Shown here in pieces: positions 8,072 through 17,942 of a DNA stretch of 40,388 nt (positions are counted from its first letter, which is position 1; each line of letters opens with the position of its first letter). Below the pieces are notes generated by a model. That model was not told the origin of the DNA and did no database searches. It saw only the letters and a program-made list of their open reading frames with translations. Both the position numbers and the translations under genes were made by a program. Source of the DNA: an uncultured euryarchaeote (GTDB taxonomy: Archaea; Thermoplasmatota; Poseidoniia; Poseidoniales; Poseidoniaceae); contig CALDPP010000045.1 of the NCBI GenBank assembly GCA_937911345.1, forward strand, positions 1-40,388, given 5' to 3'.

Positions 8072-11000
8072 ATGCGGAGCATTGCCAGTCGGCAAATCAA
8101 AGCGGTGTCTTTGATTATTATAATGCTCATTTCTACAACCTTGTTGTATGAACCACCTAAACAATTTGAACAAGAAGATTATTTTGAAAGTAGTTCAAAG
8201 TCTACCGCAAATGCTGCAGATGTACCTGTTTGGCGAGTTGGAGATAAATGGAAGTATGCAGGAACATTTGACCCTACACAACTGGTTATCGACTCAGGGG
8301 TTGAGGCCAATGTTGGAGAGATAAATGGTGATTCAATAACCGAAGTGTTATCGATTACTGAGCAGAATGTCGCTGGGATTCCAACGTTAGTTTACACTGT
8401 TAGGACCTCGGCAAATTTCGATAAATCAGGCGTATCACTAGATGCATTTACCGGGGTTGCAGAGATAGAATTTACTCAAACGGAGGTATTACGAGTTAGT
8501 GATTTAGCCTCGCTGCGTAGTGATTTAGATTTGTTCATAGAATTCACTCCAAGTGGAATTAGTTTCTTGAAGCAAACTGTTGGAGACATCACCATCTCAA
8601 ACACCTACACTCCGCCAAGTGAGAACTACGATTTTCCATTAAGAGATGGAGATCGGTGGACAACAACAGTAACATCTACCTCACAATGGTCTGGTTCTAG
8701 CGACTACATCACACCATTCCCACCACCAACAACAGACACCAACACCTCTACCTATGAAGTAACTAATGTGGGAATTCCGACCAATGATTTTGGGCAATCT
8801 ATCAACTACGGTGGATGTGATAATTCCTACGAGGTAACAACATTCAATTCGGATGGTGATGAAGCAGGTTACACATGGTATTGTCCAGAAGCACGTAATT
8901 TTGCTTGGAAACACACTGAAGATGATGTAGGGTTAACTATTGATTTTAGATTGAAAGAATACATGCCGAAAGATTCCTCAGGAGTCAACATATACAATGA
9001 CCCAGGAAACAGAGAAGATTGCTTAATTATTGAAACTGAAAATGATGTAACTGCATTAGACACACCAATTGATGTTTGGGTAAACGCCTCTTCTGCCACC
9101 GGTTGCCTCGGTAGTACAAGTGGAGTTTCTCTAGAATTGCGTCACGAGGCAACTGGTGAAATTCAATCACTAACCACTGCAGCCAACGGTAGCGCATGGA
9201 CCAGTATTGACATCGGTAATTCGGAGGATGGCTCGACCACCTCGACCGATTGGGCAAGTCATGGTTTAGTTGCAAGAACAACCAGCGGTAATCTAGTAGG
9301 TGCCAAAACAATAACTCTCGATGACGACTTAGTTGTCTTGGATTTATTTGCTGACGCTGAACGAGCCATAATTACTCGAAACAGAGATGGAGAATTAAAA
9401 CAATTGAATGCCCTCTCTGGCTATGATGTACTCCCAGGAGACCAATTGATTGTTGAGGTTTCAATTCAAAATAATGGGATAACCAACAGTATTGCAACCG
9501 ATTTGCGAATCTATCCGCCTACTGGCAACAGTTTCAATCTACCAGTTCCATCATTATCAACATATGAAATTTACAAAACTAACTTTACTTGGAATGTGCC
9601 GGAAAATCAAGCAATCGGTAATATTCCAATCTCTTGGGAAGCAGACCCAGATGAATTGAACACTGCTGACGCTAATCCAAACAATGATTTTGCCATCATT
9701 GAATTGTTTGTCGGCCGCTTACCAACACCGGTAATCAATCATGTTGTTGAACAAACCAAAGTTGAGGTATTCATTAATGCCAGTTCATCATATGATGAAG
9801 ATGGAGGAGATGTATCATGTATTTTCAGGATACCTTACGATGATGGTAGCCGGTCTTGGGCATACATCAAAGTGGTTTCATTGAGTTGCCAGACAAATTG
9901 GACTTGGACAGACGATGGGAATTATCCAATCGAGGTAACAGTCATTGATGAAGAGCGTGATGAAGTTGAACAGATAATGTATGCTAACATCACAAATAGA
10001 GCCCCATTGTTAGAGATTCGAAGTATGCGTAATGAAGCTAGAGTTGAACACCCAATTACGCTGTATGCATTTGGTAATGATACTGACTCTGAAGATCCGT
10101 TTCCCGGAGTTGTTGATGTATTCTGGCCTGATGCCCAATGTATGGAAGGATACTATACCAAAACCTGTACAACTACCGCACCTACTGAAGGATATCACAC
10201 CTTCAAAGCAATCGGAGTTGATGATGATTTAGCGCAAACTGAGGCTAGTATTGACATACTGTTTACTAATATCGTACCACACAGCACGATAATCAACCTA
10301 TACGAAAACGGCGAGATAATTGAAGCAGATGAGCAGCAAATTTGGCAACTCGACGAAGACCAAATTGTCACCATCAAAGGACAAGCAGAAGATTCAGTCG
10401 ATGATATCGAACAACTATCGCACACTTGGTGGCCCGATAACAGACAAAATGATCTCATATTGTTCTTGACGGGAAGAGTAACCGAATTCGAAATGGACTG
10501 GGAAACCTCGGGATTACATACAATTAGGCTTGATGTTACCGATGATGATGGAGCCACCAGTGCAACTAACGAACGTTGGGTAAACATTCGAAATGTGCCA
10601 CCAGTGGTACAGCCTTTAGATTCAGTTCTGCCGATTGCAGAGGGGCAATCAATCACTATTACTGGCAACTCCACCGATACGAAGAGTGACCTTCCAACAC
10701 TGGTGAAATGTTGGGATGTGGACCCTGGCATAGATAGCGATGGAATGGGTGGTGCGAGTGATGATTGTGACATAATCGGCGATATATTCACCTATGCATG
10801 GAACCGAAGTGGTTCTCACACAGTGGTCTATCACGTCACTGATGATGATGGTGCAACAACAAGTGAAATTGTCGTGGTGGAAGTCGTAAATATCCCTCCT
10901 ATCGTCCGATTAAATTCGGTAGATTGCCGTGCATATGAAAACTGTATTTTAGATGCACGCTCAACTATTGATTCGCTAAATGACCTTGATGGACTGAACT

Positions 11001-11593
11001 ATGTTTGGGATACTGATGTTAATTTTGACAGTAATGGCGATGGAATAAAGGATAATGATGCAGACCTAGTAGGGGCTAGAGTTGAACACATTTTCAAACA
11101 AGAAGGTAAGATTACCATCAAAGCTATGGTTTGGGACGAGAATCCCGAGAAGCCCGGCTCCAAACAGTTAGTAGTCAATGTAGGTCCTGCAGACCGCACT
11201 ATTTTGGAAGACGCAGGAGCATTACTTGCGGGTGAAGATGCTAATCCTATTGCTCAGTTAGCACTTGCTTTGGTGGTGATTCTACTATTGGTACTGGTCG
11301 GCCGAAGAAGAAGTAACAATACTAAAGTAAAGAATTGGGAAAGAGATGAACTTGATGAGGCTTTTGACAGAGATGGAAAATTGAATTCCCATTCTCGTAA
11401 ACCTGCAGCACCACCACCCGGATTTGTTTTTGACCAAGCCTTGCAATCCCCGGCAAATGTTGTTAGTCCTGACGATATCTCAATCGATGAATTACTAGCC
11501 GCTCCAAAACTCCCAGAAAGTGGTCTGCCAGAGGGTTGGACTATGGAGCAGTGGAACTATTATGGCCATGAATGGTTGAAAGCCCAAGAGTAG
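8072..11593 (+). CDS. Large PKD-type surface protein with C-terminal TM and cytoplasmic tail
   Basis: N-terminal signal-like helix, repeated TDDDGA-type PKD repeats, TM (PIAQLALALVVILLLVLVG) followed by RRR, tail motif GLPEGWTMEQWNYYGHEWL. Confidence 0.85.
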   Translation: MRSIASRQIKAVSLIIIMLISTTLLYEPPKQFEQEDYFESSSKSTANAADVPVWRVGDKWKYAGTFDPTQLVIDSGVEANVGEINGDSITEVLSITEQNVAGIPTLVYTVRTSANFDKSGVSLDAFTGVAEIEFTQTEVLRVSDLASLRSDLDLFIEFTPSGISFLKQTVGDITISNTYTPPSENYDFPLRDGDRWTTTVTSTSQWSGSSDYITPFPPPTTDTNTSTYEVTNVGIPTNDFGQSINYGGCDNSYEVTTFNSDGDEAGYTWYCPEARNFAWKHTEDDVGLTIDFRLKEYMPKDSSGVNIYNDPGNREDCLIIETENDVTALDTPIDVWVNASSATGCLGSTSGVSLELRHEATGEIQSLTTAANGSAWTSIDIGNSEDGSTTSTDWASHGLVARTTSGNLVGAKTITLDDDLVVLDLFADAERAIITRNRDGELKQLNALSGYDVLPGDQLIVEVSIQNNGITNSIATDLRIYPPTGNSFNLPVPSLSTYEIYKTNFTWNVPENQAIGNIPISWEADPDELNTADANPNNDFAIIELFVGRLPTPVINHVVEQTKVEVFINASSSYDEDGGDVSCIFRIPYDDGSRSWAYIKVVSLSCQTNWTWTDDGNYPIEVTVIDEERDEVEQIMYANITNRAPLLEIRSMRNEARVEHPITLYAFGNDTDSEDPFPGVVDVFWPDAQCMEGYYTKTCTTTAPTEGYHTFKAIGVDDDLAQTEASIDILFTNIVPHSTIINLYENGEIIEADEQQIWQLDEDQIVTIKGQAEDSVDDIEQLSHTWWPDNRQNDLILFLTGRVTEFEMDWETSGLHTIRLDVTDDDGATSATNERWVNIRNVPPVVQPLDSVLPIAEGQSITITGNSTDTKSDLPTLVKCWDVDPGIDSDGMGGASDDCDIIGDIFTYAWNRSGSHTVVYHVTDDDGATTSEIVVVEVVNIPPIVRLNSVDCRAYENCILDARSTIDSLNDLDGLNYVWDTDVNFDSNGDGIKDNDADLVGARVEHIFKQEGKITIKAMVWDENPEKPGSKQLVVNVGPADRTILEDAGALLAGEDANPIAQLALALVVILLLVLVGRRRSNNTKVKNWERDELDEAFDRDGKLNSHSRKPAAPPPGFVFDQALQSPANVVSPDDISIDELLAAPKLPESGLPEGWTMEQWNYYGHEWLKAQE

Positions 11594-11638
11594 TCAAAAA
11601 ATCGAGTCTCTCAAGTAATAGAACTTCGTCGCCTAACC

Positions 11639-14600
11639 ATGTTTAAACAGCAATGTTTGGCTGTACTTTTGATTTCGATTCTGTTCATCGCACCATTGGC
11701 GAATTTGAATGATGTCGAGGAAACCGGGGAACTAATCGACACCACGATTAGTGAATCCGGCACATTGAACGGATGGCCTGATGTACCTACATGGCGAATT
11801 GGTGACAAGTATACTTACGAAACCCAATTCGATGTACAACAACTGATACAACAAGCTAACGTTGCTGCATCGCTAAATACGCTTACCGGTGACACGGTTT
11901 ACGAAATTACGGACATATTCTTCATTAATGTTGACAACATACAAACACTGGCTTACAAAATGGAAATTGAAGGTGATTTCAGCTCAGGAAATAGTGGAGC
12001 AACCTTAGAAGGAGTAAGTGGAAGGCTAGATATCGGCTATTCAGGGGAAGATATTGTTCGTGTTAGAGACATGGCGGTAATCAATTCTGAATTTACCCTC
12101 GATGTCAGATTCCTACCCTTCAACCTTGGATTCTTAGGACAGGATATTGCAGAAATCTCATTTGATACATCATACTCTCCACCAAAAGAAAAGTATGATT
12201 TCCCAATTCACACCGGTGATCAGTGGTACATGGACTTCTTTGCATCAACCTCAGTTAGCGGTGACTCAGACTACTTCGACCCATCCGAATTTGACACTGC
12301 TGGACCTGAGAACAACAGTTGGCAAATTACAGCAAACGGTGTGCCAACCGAAGACGGCAAGAACATTGCTTACAGCGGTTGTGCAGATTCTTACAAAGTC
12401 AATGAATGGAACCAAACTGGAGTTTCTCAAGGATTCAACTGGTATTGTCCTGATGTAAGATACAATTCGTGGATGAGAGTAAGCAATGCTGCTGGATTTA
12501 CTATTGATTGGTTACTGAAAAGATATGAGCCAGCAGGTTCAAGCGGCGTTAACCCAACTTCAAACCCGGGCACTAGAGACATTGAGATAGATATTGGATT
12601 GCAAGGTATTGCAACACTACCTAATGTGGAGCAAACAATTTTTGTCGATTACAGTGGCTCAAGCGGAACTCAACCAAATACCAATCTTCAACTAAGATAT
12701 GAGATGGATAGCACATTGCTTAATCCTACAACTGATGCCAACGGTCAAGCAACTGTGGTACTGAATTCCTCTGATGTGGTAGATACCACGCCTTCTAGCG
12801 ATGATTTCTCAAGTAATGGATTGATTATATGGGACCCACAATCTGAAATTATTGGCGCTGCAACGATTGTCATTGATTTATCACTCACCCCAGTTGATTT
12901 AATTGCTCAATCTGATGCAATTATCGTAACTAGAACAAGAGATGGTGTAGATTCAATCCTAACGAAATCAATCGGATATAATGCCTTACCTGGTGATTTA
13001 CTATCATTTTCAATTCCAACTCAAAATAGAGGATTGCTAGCATCCCCGGCAACAGAAATAGATGTCACCACCCCTAGCGGCACAGTGATTACTGAATCGT
13101 TGCCATCAATTCCATCGTATGGGGAAGCTAGGATAGATGTTGAATGGACAGTACCAGCCAATGAACCGATAGGTTATCAGAATCTGATGATTGAAGTTGA
13201 CCCGGATGAAATTGTCACTGAAGATTCAAACAGAACCAACAACATGGCAAATGTCGAGGTGTTCATTGGTAGAACCCCGACTGCTCAAGTAAACGTCACT
13301 GATGGTGTTTACACCTTCGAAAATGTCACCATTGATGCTTCTGGTAGTTTTGACGATGATGGCGGTAGTGTCACCTGTCGATTCTCGGTTGAAAAACAGC
13401 CTGGTCTAATTGACAATGTTGACAGCGAAGATTGTATCATTGAATATAATTGGAGCGATGGAAGGGCTTGGAATATACAGGTAATTGTTACCGATGATGA
13501 ACTTGATACTGACACGATTGACGTTACTGCAACTGTTATCAATCGTGCACCTTTCATGAACCTCTCAGTAATCGAAACCATTGACGTTAATCAATTCGTT
13601 TTCGCAGATGCAAGCGATAGCGGCGATGTCGATACAATATCTCCATCCGGACAAGAAGTAACCATTACATGGCCTGGGCTGAATTGTAATGAAGGAACGA
13701 CACAACCAACTTGTACATTCCTCGCTAGTGAAGAAGGGCCACTTACTGTAACCGCAGTTGCAGAAGATGATGACGGAGCAATTACTACCGTTACGACAAC
13801 AATTGATGTACTGAATGTAGCTCCATCATTGGCTCAGCCTGAATTGTGGAAAGCAGGTCAGAATCAATCCACTGATTCAATGGGTTACTGGAATTTGAAT
13901 GAGGATGAGACTGTTATTTTGCGAGCCGTAGCGGATGATACTCCTTTGGATAAAGACACTGTAATTATTGAATGGACGCCTTCAGATTTGGATGAAAATT
14001 GGACTATTACCACCGTTGGCCCATCATCACAGACCACTGTCTCTTGGCCTACATCAGGACTTCACACCCTCACTGTTGTAGCATATGATAACGACAATGT
14101 GAAGTCAGAGATTAGAACAGGAATAGTAAACATATCAAATGTTGCCCCTACTATCGCTACCCTAGGATCTACCCAACCGATTTTTGAAGATAATAATATT
14201 ACATTCACTGCTGAAGTAACAGACACTGCATCTGATTTTGATACTCTGGAAGTATGTTGGGACTTGGATTCATTGAGCGACGCTGATGAGGATGGGTTTG
14301 CCGACAATGACTGTGATATTAGCGGCTTTGAAATGACTGCATCATGGCCTACTAGTGGCGTAAGATGGATAACCGCCACTGTTACAGATGACGATGGTGC
14401 TAGTGACTCTACTAGCATAAACGTCAGTGTTATCAACACTGCACCAAGAGCCAAGATAACGAACAGTACAGATGTCTTAGCATTGAATGAAGGAGACAAT
14501 CTTACCTTATCAGGAATTACAACTACAGATACTGCATTTGACAAACTATCATTGATTTATGCTTGGGATAGCAATCATATAGATTCTGACTTAGATGGTG

Positions 14601-15349
14601 ATAATACCGGAGATGTCGACCACTATGGTGCTGAATGGGTCATAAGTGACTTGCCACCAGGAACATGGCTGATCACTATGACCGCTACTGATGATGATGG
14701 GGAAAGCAGTACTGCAACCATTGAAATTGTTGTAAAAGCAAAGCCAGCAGACGGCTTCCTAGAATCAATTACTAGTGCCGTTGGTGGAGTTGGAACATTG
14801 GTCATCGGAATACTCGGAATAGTGGTAATAGGTTTGGCTGCATTCTTACTGTTTACTAGAAATTCAGGTAATTCATCTGACAAATATTCTGACTTCAATT
14901 TACCAACCACTCCAGGCAGCCAGTTTAACGAGCCCATTGCAACTCCTGGTGCTGATGCTGGATTCGGTTTATATCAACAAGATACTGTTCAGTCAGATCC
15001 ATATGCAGCATACAACCCTCAACCACAGGCTGATCCATATGCAGCATATAACCCTCAACCGCAAGTCACCTCGCAACCGGACCCATACGCAACATACGAT
15101 GCTACAGCACAACCAGTCAACGAAATTCCGGTAAATCCACAACCTGCTCCAGTTACCAACCAAGGCCCACCGCTACCTGCAACAGGCTTGCCAGAGGGTT
15201 GGACTATGGAGCAATGGGGATATTATGGCGCCCAGTACTTAGCCGCACAAACGCCTAATATTTCTCAAAGTCAACCAACAATTACAGATACTACTTCACA
15301 ATCGGCATCTAATTCTCTGAACGATGTTTTAGATGATTTAGATTTGTGA
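11639..15349 (+). CDS. Large PKD-type surface protein, tandem paralogue of the preceding gene
   Basis: N-terminal domain alignable by eye to the upstream gene (VPTWRIGDKYTYETQFD vs VPVWRVGDKWKYAGTFD; YSPPKEKYDFPIHTGDQW vs YTPPSENYDFPLRDGDRW). PKD repeats, TM, shared tail motif GLPEGWTMEQWGYYG. Confidence 0.88.
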   Translation: MFKQQCLAVLLISILFIAPLANLNDVEETGELIDTTISESGTLNGWPDVPTWRIGDKYTYETQFDVQQLIQQANVAASLNTLTGDTVYEITDIFFINVDNIQTLAYKMEIEGDFSSGNSGATLEGVSGRLDIGYSGEDIVRVRDMAVINSEFTLDVRFLPFNLGFLGQDIAEISFDTSYSPPKEKYDFPIHTGDQWYMDFFASTSVSGDSDYFDPSEFDTAGPENNSWQITANGVPTEDGKNIAYSGCADSYKVNEWNQTGVSQGFNWYCPDVRYNSWMRVSNAAGFTIDWLLKRYEPAGSSGVNPTSNPGTRDIEIDIGLQGIATLPNVEQTIFVDYSGSSGTQPNTNLQLRYEMDSTLLNPTTDANGQATVVLNSSDVVDTTPSSDDFSSNGLIIWDPQSEIIGAATIVIDLSLTPVDLIAQSDAIIVTRTRDGVDSILTKSIGYNALPGDLLSFSIPTQNRGLLASPATEIDVTTPSGTVITESLPSIPSYGEARIDVEWTVPANEPIGYQNLMIEVDPDEIVTEDSNRTNNMANVEVFIGRTPTAQVNVTDGVYTFENVTIDASGSFDDDGGSVTCRFSVEKQPGLIDNVDSEDCIIEYNWSDGRAWNIQVIVTDDELDTDTIDVTATVINRAPFMNLSVIETIDVNQFVFADASDSGDVDTISPSGQEVTITWPGLNCNEGTTQPTCTFLASEEGPLTVTAVAEDDDGAITTVTTTIDVLNVAPSLAQPELWKAGQNQSTDSMGYWNLNEDETVILRAVADDTPLDKDTVIIEWTPSDLDENWTITTVGPSSQTTVSWPTSGLHTLTVVAYDNDNVKSEIRTGIVNISNVAPTIATLGSTQPIFEDNNITFTAEVTDTASDFDTLEVCWDLDSLSDADEDGFADNDCDISGFEMTASWPTSGVRWITATVTDDDGASDSTSINVSVINTAPRAKITNSTDVLALNEGDNLTLSGITTTDTAFDKLSLIYAWDSNHIDSDLDGDNTGDVDHYGAEWVISDLPPGTWLITMTATDDDGESSTATIEIVVKAKPADGFLESITSAVGGVGTLVIGILGIVVIGLAAFLLFTRNSGNSSDKYSDFNLPTTPGSQFNEPIATPGADAGFGLYQQDTVQSDPYAAYNPQPQADPYAAYNPQPQVTSQPDPYATYDATAQPVNEIPVNPQPAPVTNQGPPLPATGLPEGWTMEQWGYYGAQYLAAQTPNISQSQPTITDTTSQSASNSLNDVLDDLDL
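14996..15067 (+). repeat. Two-copy 36-bp in-frame tandem repeat (DPYAAYNPQPQ[A/V])
   Basis: gatccatatgcagcatacaaccctcaaccacaggct (14996-15031) followed by a near-identical copy (15032-15067). A third degenerate copy (DPYATYDATAQ) starts at 15080. Confidence 0.9.
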
Positions 15350-15358
15350 AGTGGAACT

Positions 15359-15940
15359 ATGGTTAGTCTATGGGGGTTTTTTGGATTACCTGACCCTGAT
15401 GGTGTACAAAAACCAAGTCAGCCCAACGTCAAACCGGTTGAAAGCCAACCAGACGTCGAAGAGAATAATCTCACTCAATCAACCCTAGATACTGAACAAA
15501 CTGAATCATCACAAGAACCTTTGAGCGATTTACCAAAAATTACGACTAATCACACACCAATCTCACCACCGCAAAATTGGCAAGGACCCGTTACTGCAGA
15601 TGGTGAGCCTTTTCATGACATGGGTGTGCAAACCCAAGTTCGTCGTTCATTCCCAACAAGAGCGCTGAGATATGTCTCCCCTGATGAGATGAAGCGGATA
15701 CCTACCAGAGGTATAGCTCAACGAATTGCTAATGGCGACACGGTAATTGTTGACCTACGAGGGTTAGTTCACATGGATTCACATCAAAACGCATGCCGAA
15801 GAGATTTGAAAATGATGACCGATGAAGTGGGTGTTGGTGTATTTGCTCTTGATCAAGAAGACAAGTTACTGATGATTCCGGGAACTGATGTGATGGTTGA
15901 TGTTGGGAATCATAATCTTGGCATTAATCCCCTAATGTAA
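15359..15940 (+). CDS. sepF: SepF-like cell division protein (DUF552 family)
   Basis: C-terminal TVIVDLRGLVHMDSHQNACRRDLKMMTDEVGVGVFALDQEDKLLMIPGTDVMVDV resembles the archaeal SepF fold. N-terminal MVSLWGFFGL is a plausible amphipathic membrane-targeting helix, followed by a disordered linker. Confidence 0.65.
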   Translation: MVSLWGFFGLPDPDGVQKPSQPNVKPVESQPDVEENNLTQSTLDTEQTESSQEPLSDLPKITTNHTPISPPQNWQGPVTADGEPFHDMGVQTQVRRSFPTRALRYVSPDEMKRIPTRGIAQRIANGDTVIVDLRGLVHMDSHQNACRRDLKMMTDEVGVGVFALDQEDKLLMIPGTDVMVDVGNHNLGINPLM

Positions 15941-15991
15941 TTTGAATAATGTCGGAAATTTGCTTAAAAGGGGCATTCTTTTGGATTAAGT

Positions 15992-17281
15992 GTGGCCGGA
16001 CGATTTAAAGTTCCATTCTCTGGTTTGAGTGGTTCATACATACCTCATTTCGCATCGTCGATGGTCATGATCGTCCCATTTATGCTCACAGTAACTTGGC
16101 TATCGGCTACTGAATCAGACTATTCATTTAGACAGGACAACTATCGGCTTGAAATCGCATTTATCCTTACTGCACTGATTTCATTTGGATGGCTAATGTC
16201 AATGGTTGTTGGTGTCGTGTTTGATTTATTCCCGTTAACTCATGATAGTGAGGCATACACTCATACTCACTCAAATCAATATCTATTGATAAATATAATT
16301 GGACAGACATTGATTATGGGTGGAATTTTTTCCAACAACCTAAACCTAATGTTTGAGATGGTAACTATTGGTTTAGTCCTATTATCTTGGGGTTTGATTT
16401 CAATCGCTTGGCCTAGTTGGAAGTTGCATTTGGATTCAATTGAAAATGAAAAAAACTGTGGCAATGTTGCGCTAGTTCCTGCATTGTTAATTCCTGCTTC
16501 TGTTTTGATTGTTTTAGGTTGTTGGATCTTTAGACAAAAGACCGGAATGCTGGAATTCGGCTTTTCGTTTAATGTAGTGGTGATGATGGGAACTATCGCA
16601 TTAACACTGATTCTTGCTCACTTTAATCGCCGATTATCTTGGAATCTAGTGAAATTTAATGACTTTAGGCCAGTAGTAGCGATTTATCTCGTATTGGCAT
16701 TGGTACACTGCTTCTCAGTAATTATGTACGAACGTGGACAAATTACCGAAAATTTGGCAAATGTTACTCAATCATTACCATTCTTCTGGGCGTTCTTTTC
16801 AACCAGACCATTCAAGATGTTGAATAAAGCGATTGGCAGTAATCGTCAGCCGCATTCAGCATTGATTGGTTCTGCACAATGGTATTTTCTAGTCGTTGCA
16901 ATAATGTCAATTATACCTGATTTTGATGAAGGAAAATTCATCAATATCTCTTATGTTACTCTAATATTTTCCACTGTTATGCTCTCGATTTGGGGCTCTG
17001 GACTTTACCTCCATTACGACCACTTGCACAAATCGATACATAATCGTTCGAAGCATCATAGGTTGCTAGTGTTTAATGCTGTAGGTGTAGCATCGCTATT
17101 TATGATCGGATTCAGAGTTACAATTTTTGGTGATAGTACTGATCTCGTCTACTACGTAATGAGAAATCTGGCTTTGTTTTCCATGATGTCATATATGCTA
17201 ATTACTCTATTCAAGGATTTAGTAATATCACTAGATACCTGGCATAGAGTACCAATGCATCATGAACGCTATGTCTCATAA
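15992..17281 (+). CDS. Polytopic membrane protein, function unknown
   Basis: 429 aa, many hydrophobic helices. GTG start at 15992 with TATA-like TTAAAAG at 15964. Confidence 0.75.
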   Translation: MAGRFKVPFSGLSGSYIPHFASSMVMIVPFMLTVTWLSATESDYSFRQDNYRLEIAFILTALISFGWLMSMVVGVVFDLFPLTHDSEAYTHTHSNQYLLINIIGQTLIMGGIFSNNLNLMFEMVTIGLVLLSWGLISIAWPSWKLHLDSIENEKNCGNVALVPALLIPASVLIVLGCWIFRQKTGMLEFGFSFNVVVMMGTIALTLILAHFNRRLSWNLVKFNDFRPVVAIYLVLALVHCFSVIMYERGQITENLANVTQSLPFFWAFFSTRPFKMLNKAIGSNRQPHSALIGSAQWYFLVVAIMSIIPDFDEGKFINISYVTLIFSTVMLSIWGSGLYLHYDHLHKSIHNRSKHHRLLVFNAVGVASLFMIGFRVTIFGDSTDLVYYVMRNLALFSMMSYMLITLFKDLVISLDTWHRVPMHHERYVS

Positions 17282-17841
17282 TCGCTAAGTTCTACTAAGC
17301 GGGACATTGCGTCACTAGCAATGCCAAGAACTGTAGCCTCATCGCCTTCTACCAGTCTAGCATATTCGCCCATTTCGCCAGCTAAGTCATAGGAGCCAGC
17401 TTTTCCAACCCATGAATTACTAAGCACTAATTCGACTAATACTTCATCGGATAATTCATCAAATTCTACAATTGCCTGATTCAGATGAAATTCCCAACTA
17501 CCCCGATAACACACGCCGGTAGCAGACCATACTCTGTGCCTGCGCCCTGACAATCGATGTAACATAGCAGCTGCCTCGATAGCATCATTCGCCTTGCCCA
17601 TCGCAAGAACATCGACATCCGGATCCTGCAGCATCGTATCGCTAACAATCACAAGATCAAAATTAGAATTGTTTGTTACGGCTGATGCCTTCTTTTGGCA
17701 GATTTCTAATACCTTTCTTGAAACATCTGCCGCTGAGGAGGTCTCATCTACTGAATCGATTCCTTTACAGGTCAAATTTGGAAATATTTGGCCTAACATT
17801 TCAGCCCTACGGGTTGACTGGGAGGCAAGCCAAACTCTCAT
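17269..17841 (-). CDS. Maf-like nucleotide pyrophosphatase
   Basis: LASQSTRRAEML N-terminus, VIVSDTM, SGRRHRVWSATGV, GKAGSYDLAGEMG. Confidence 0.88.
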   Translation of the reverse strand: MRVWLASQSTRRAEMLGQIFPNLTCKGIDSVDETSSAADVSRKVLEICQKKASAVTNNSNFDLVIVSDTMLQDPDVDVLAMGKANDAIEAAAMLHRLSGRRHRVWSATGVCYRGSWEFHLNQAIVEFDELSDEVLVELVLSNSWVGKAGSYDLAGEMGEYARLVEGDEATVLGIASDAMSRLVELSDYET

Positions 17842-17942
17842 CGAGGTGCAATCTTTCCGTCAATCAATCAACCTTACGATTTTCAACCAAATTTTTTAGA
17901 CATATTCAAGTGATTGATAACAATCGGATAATCGGTGCCCGA

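Noticed and set aside
10195-10791. 198-aa antisense ORF opposite the first PKD protein
   Set aside because: It lies wholly inside a well-supported CDS. The sequence is Ser/Thr/Val low-complexity, as expected from the reverse complement of Asp/Thr-rich repeats.
14062-14544. 160-aa antisense ORF opposite the second PKD protein
   Set aside because: Same reason: a shadow ORF of repetitive Asp/Thr codons with no recognisable domain.
14996-15112. Possible CRISPR-like direct repeats
   Set aside because: The units are contiguous and in frame, with no spacers, and encode a protein repeat.
17673-17942. N-terminal 90-aa extension of the KaiC-like ORF
   Set aside because: It is mostly antisense to the Maf gene, with no homology. 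The domain begins just after the ATG at 17943.
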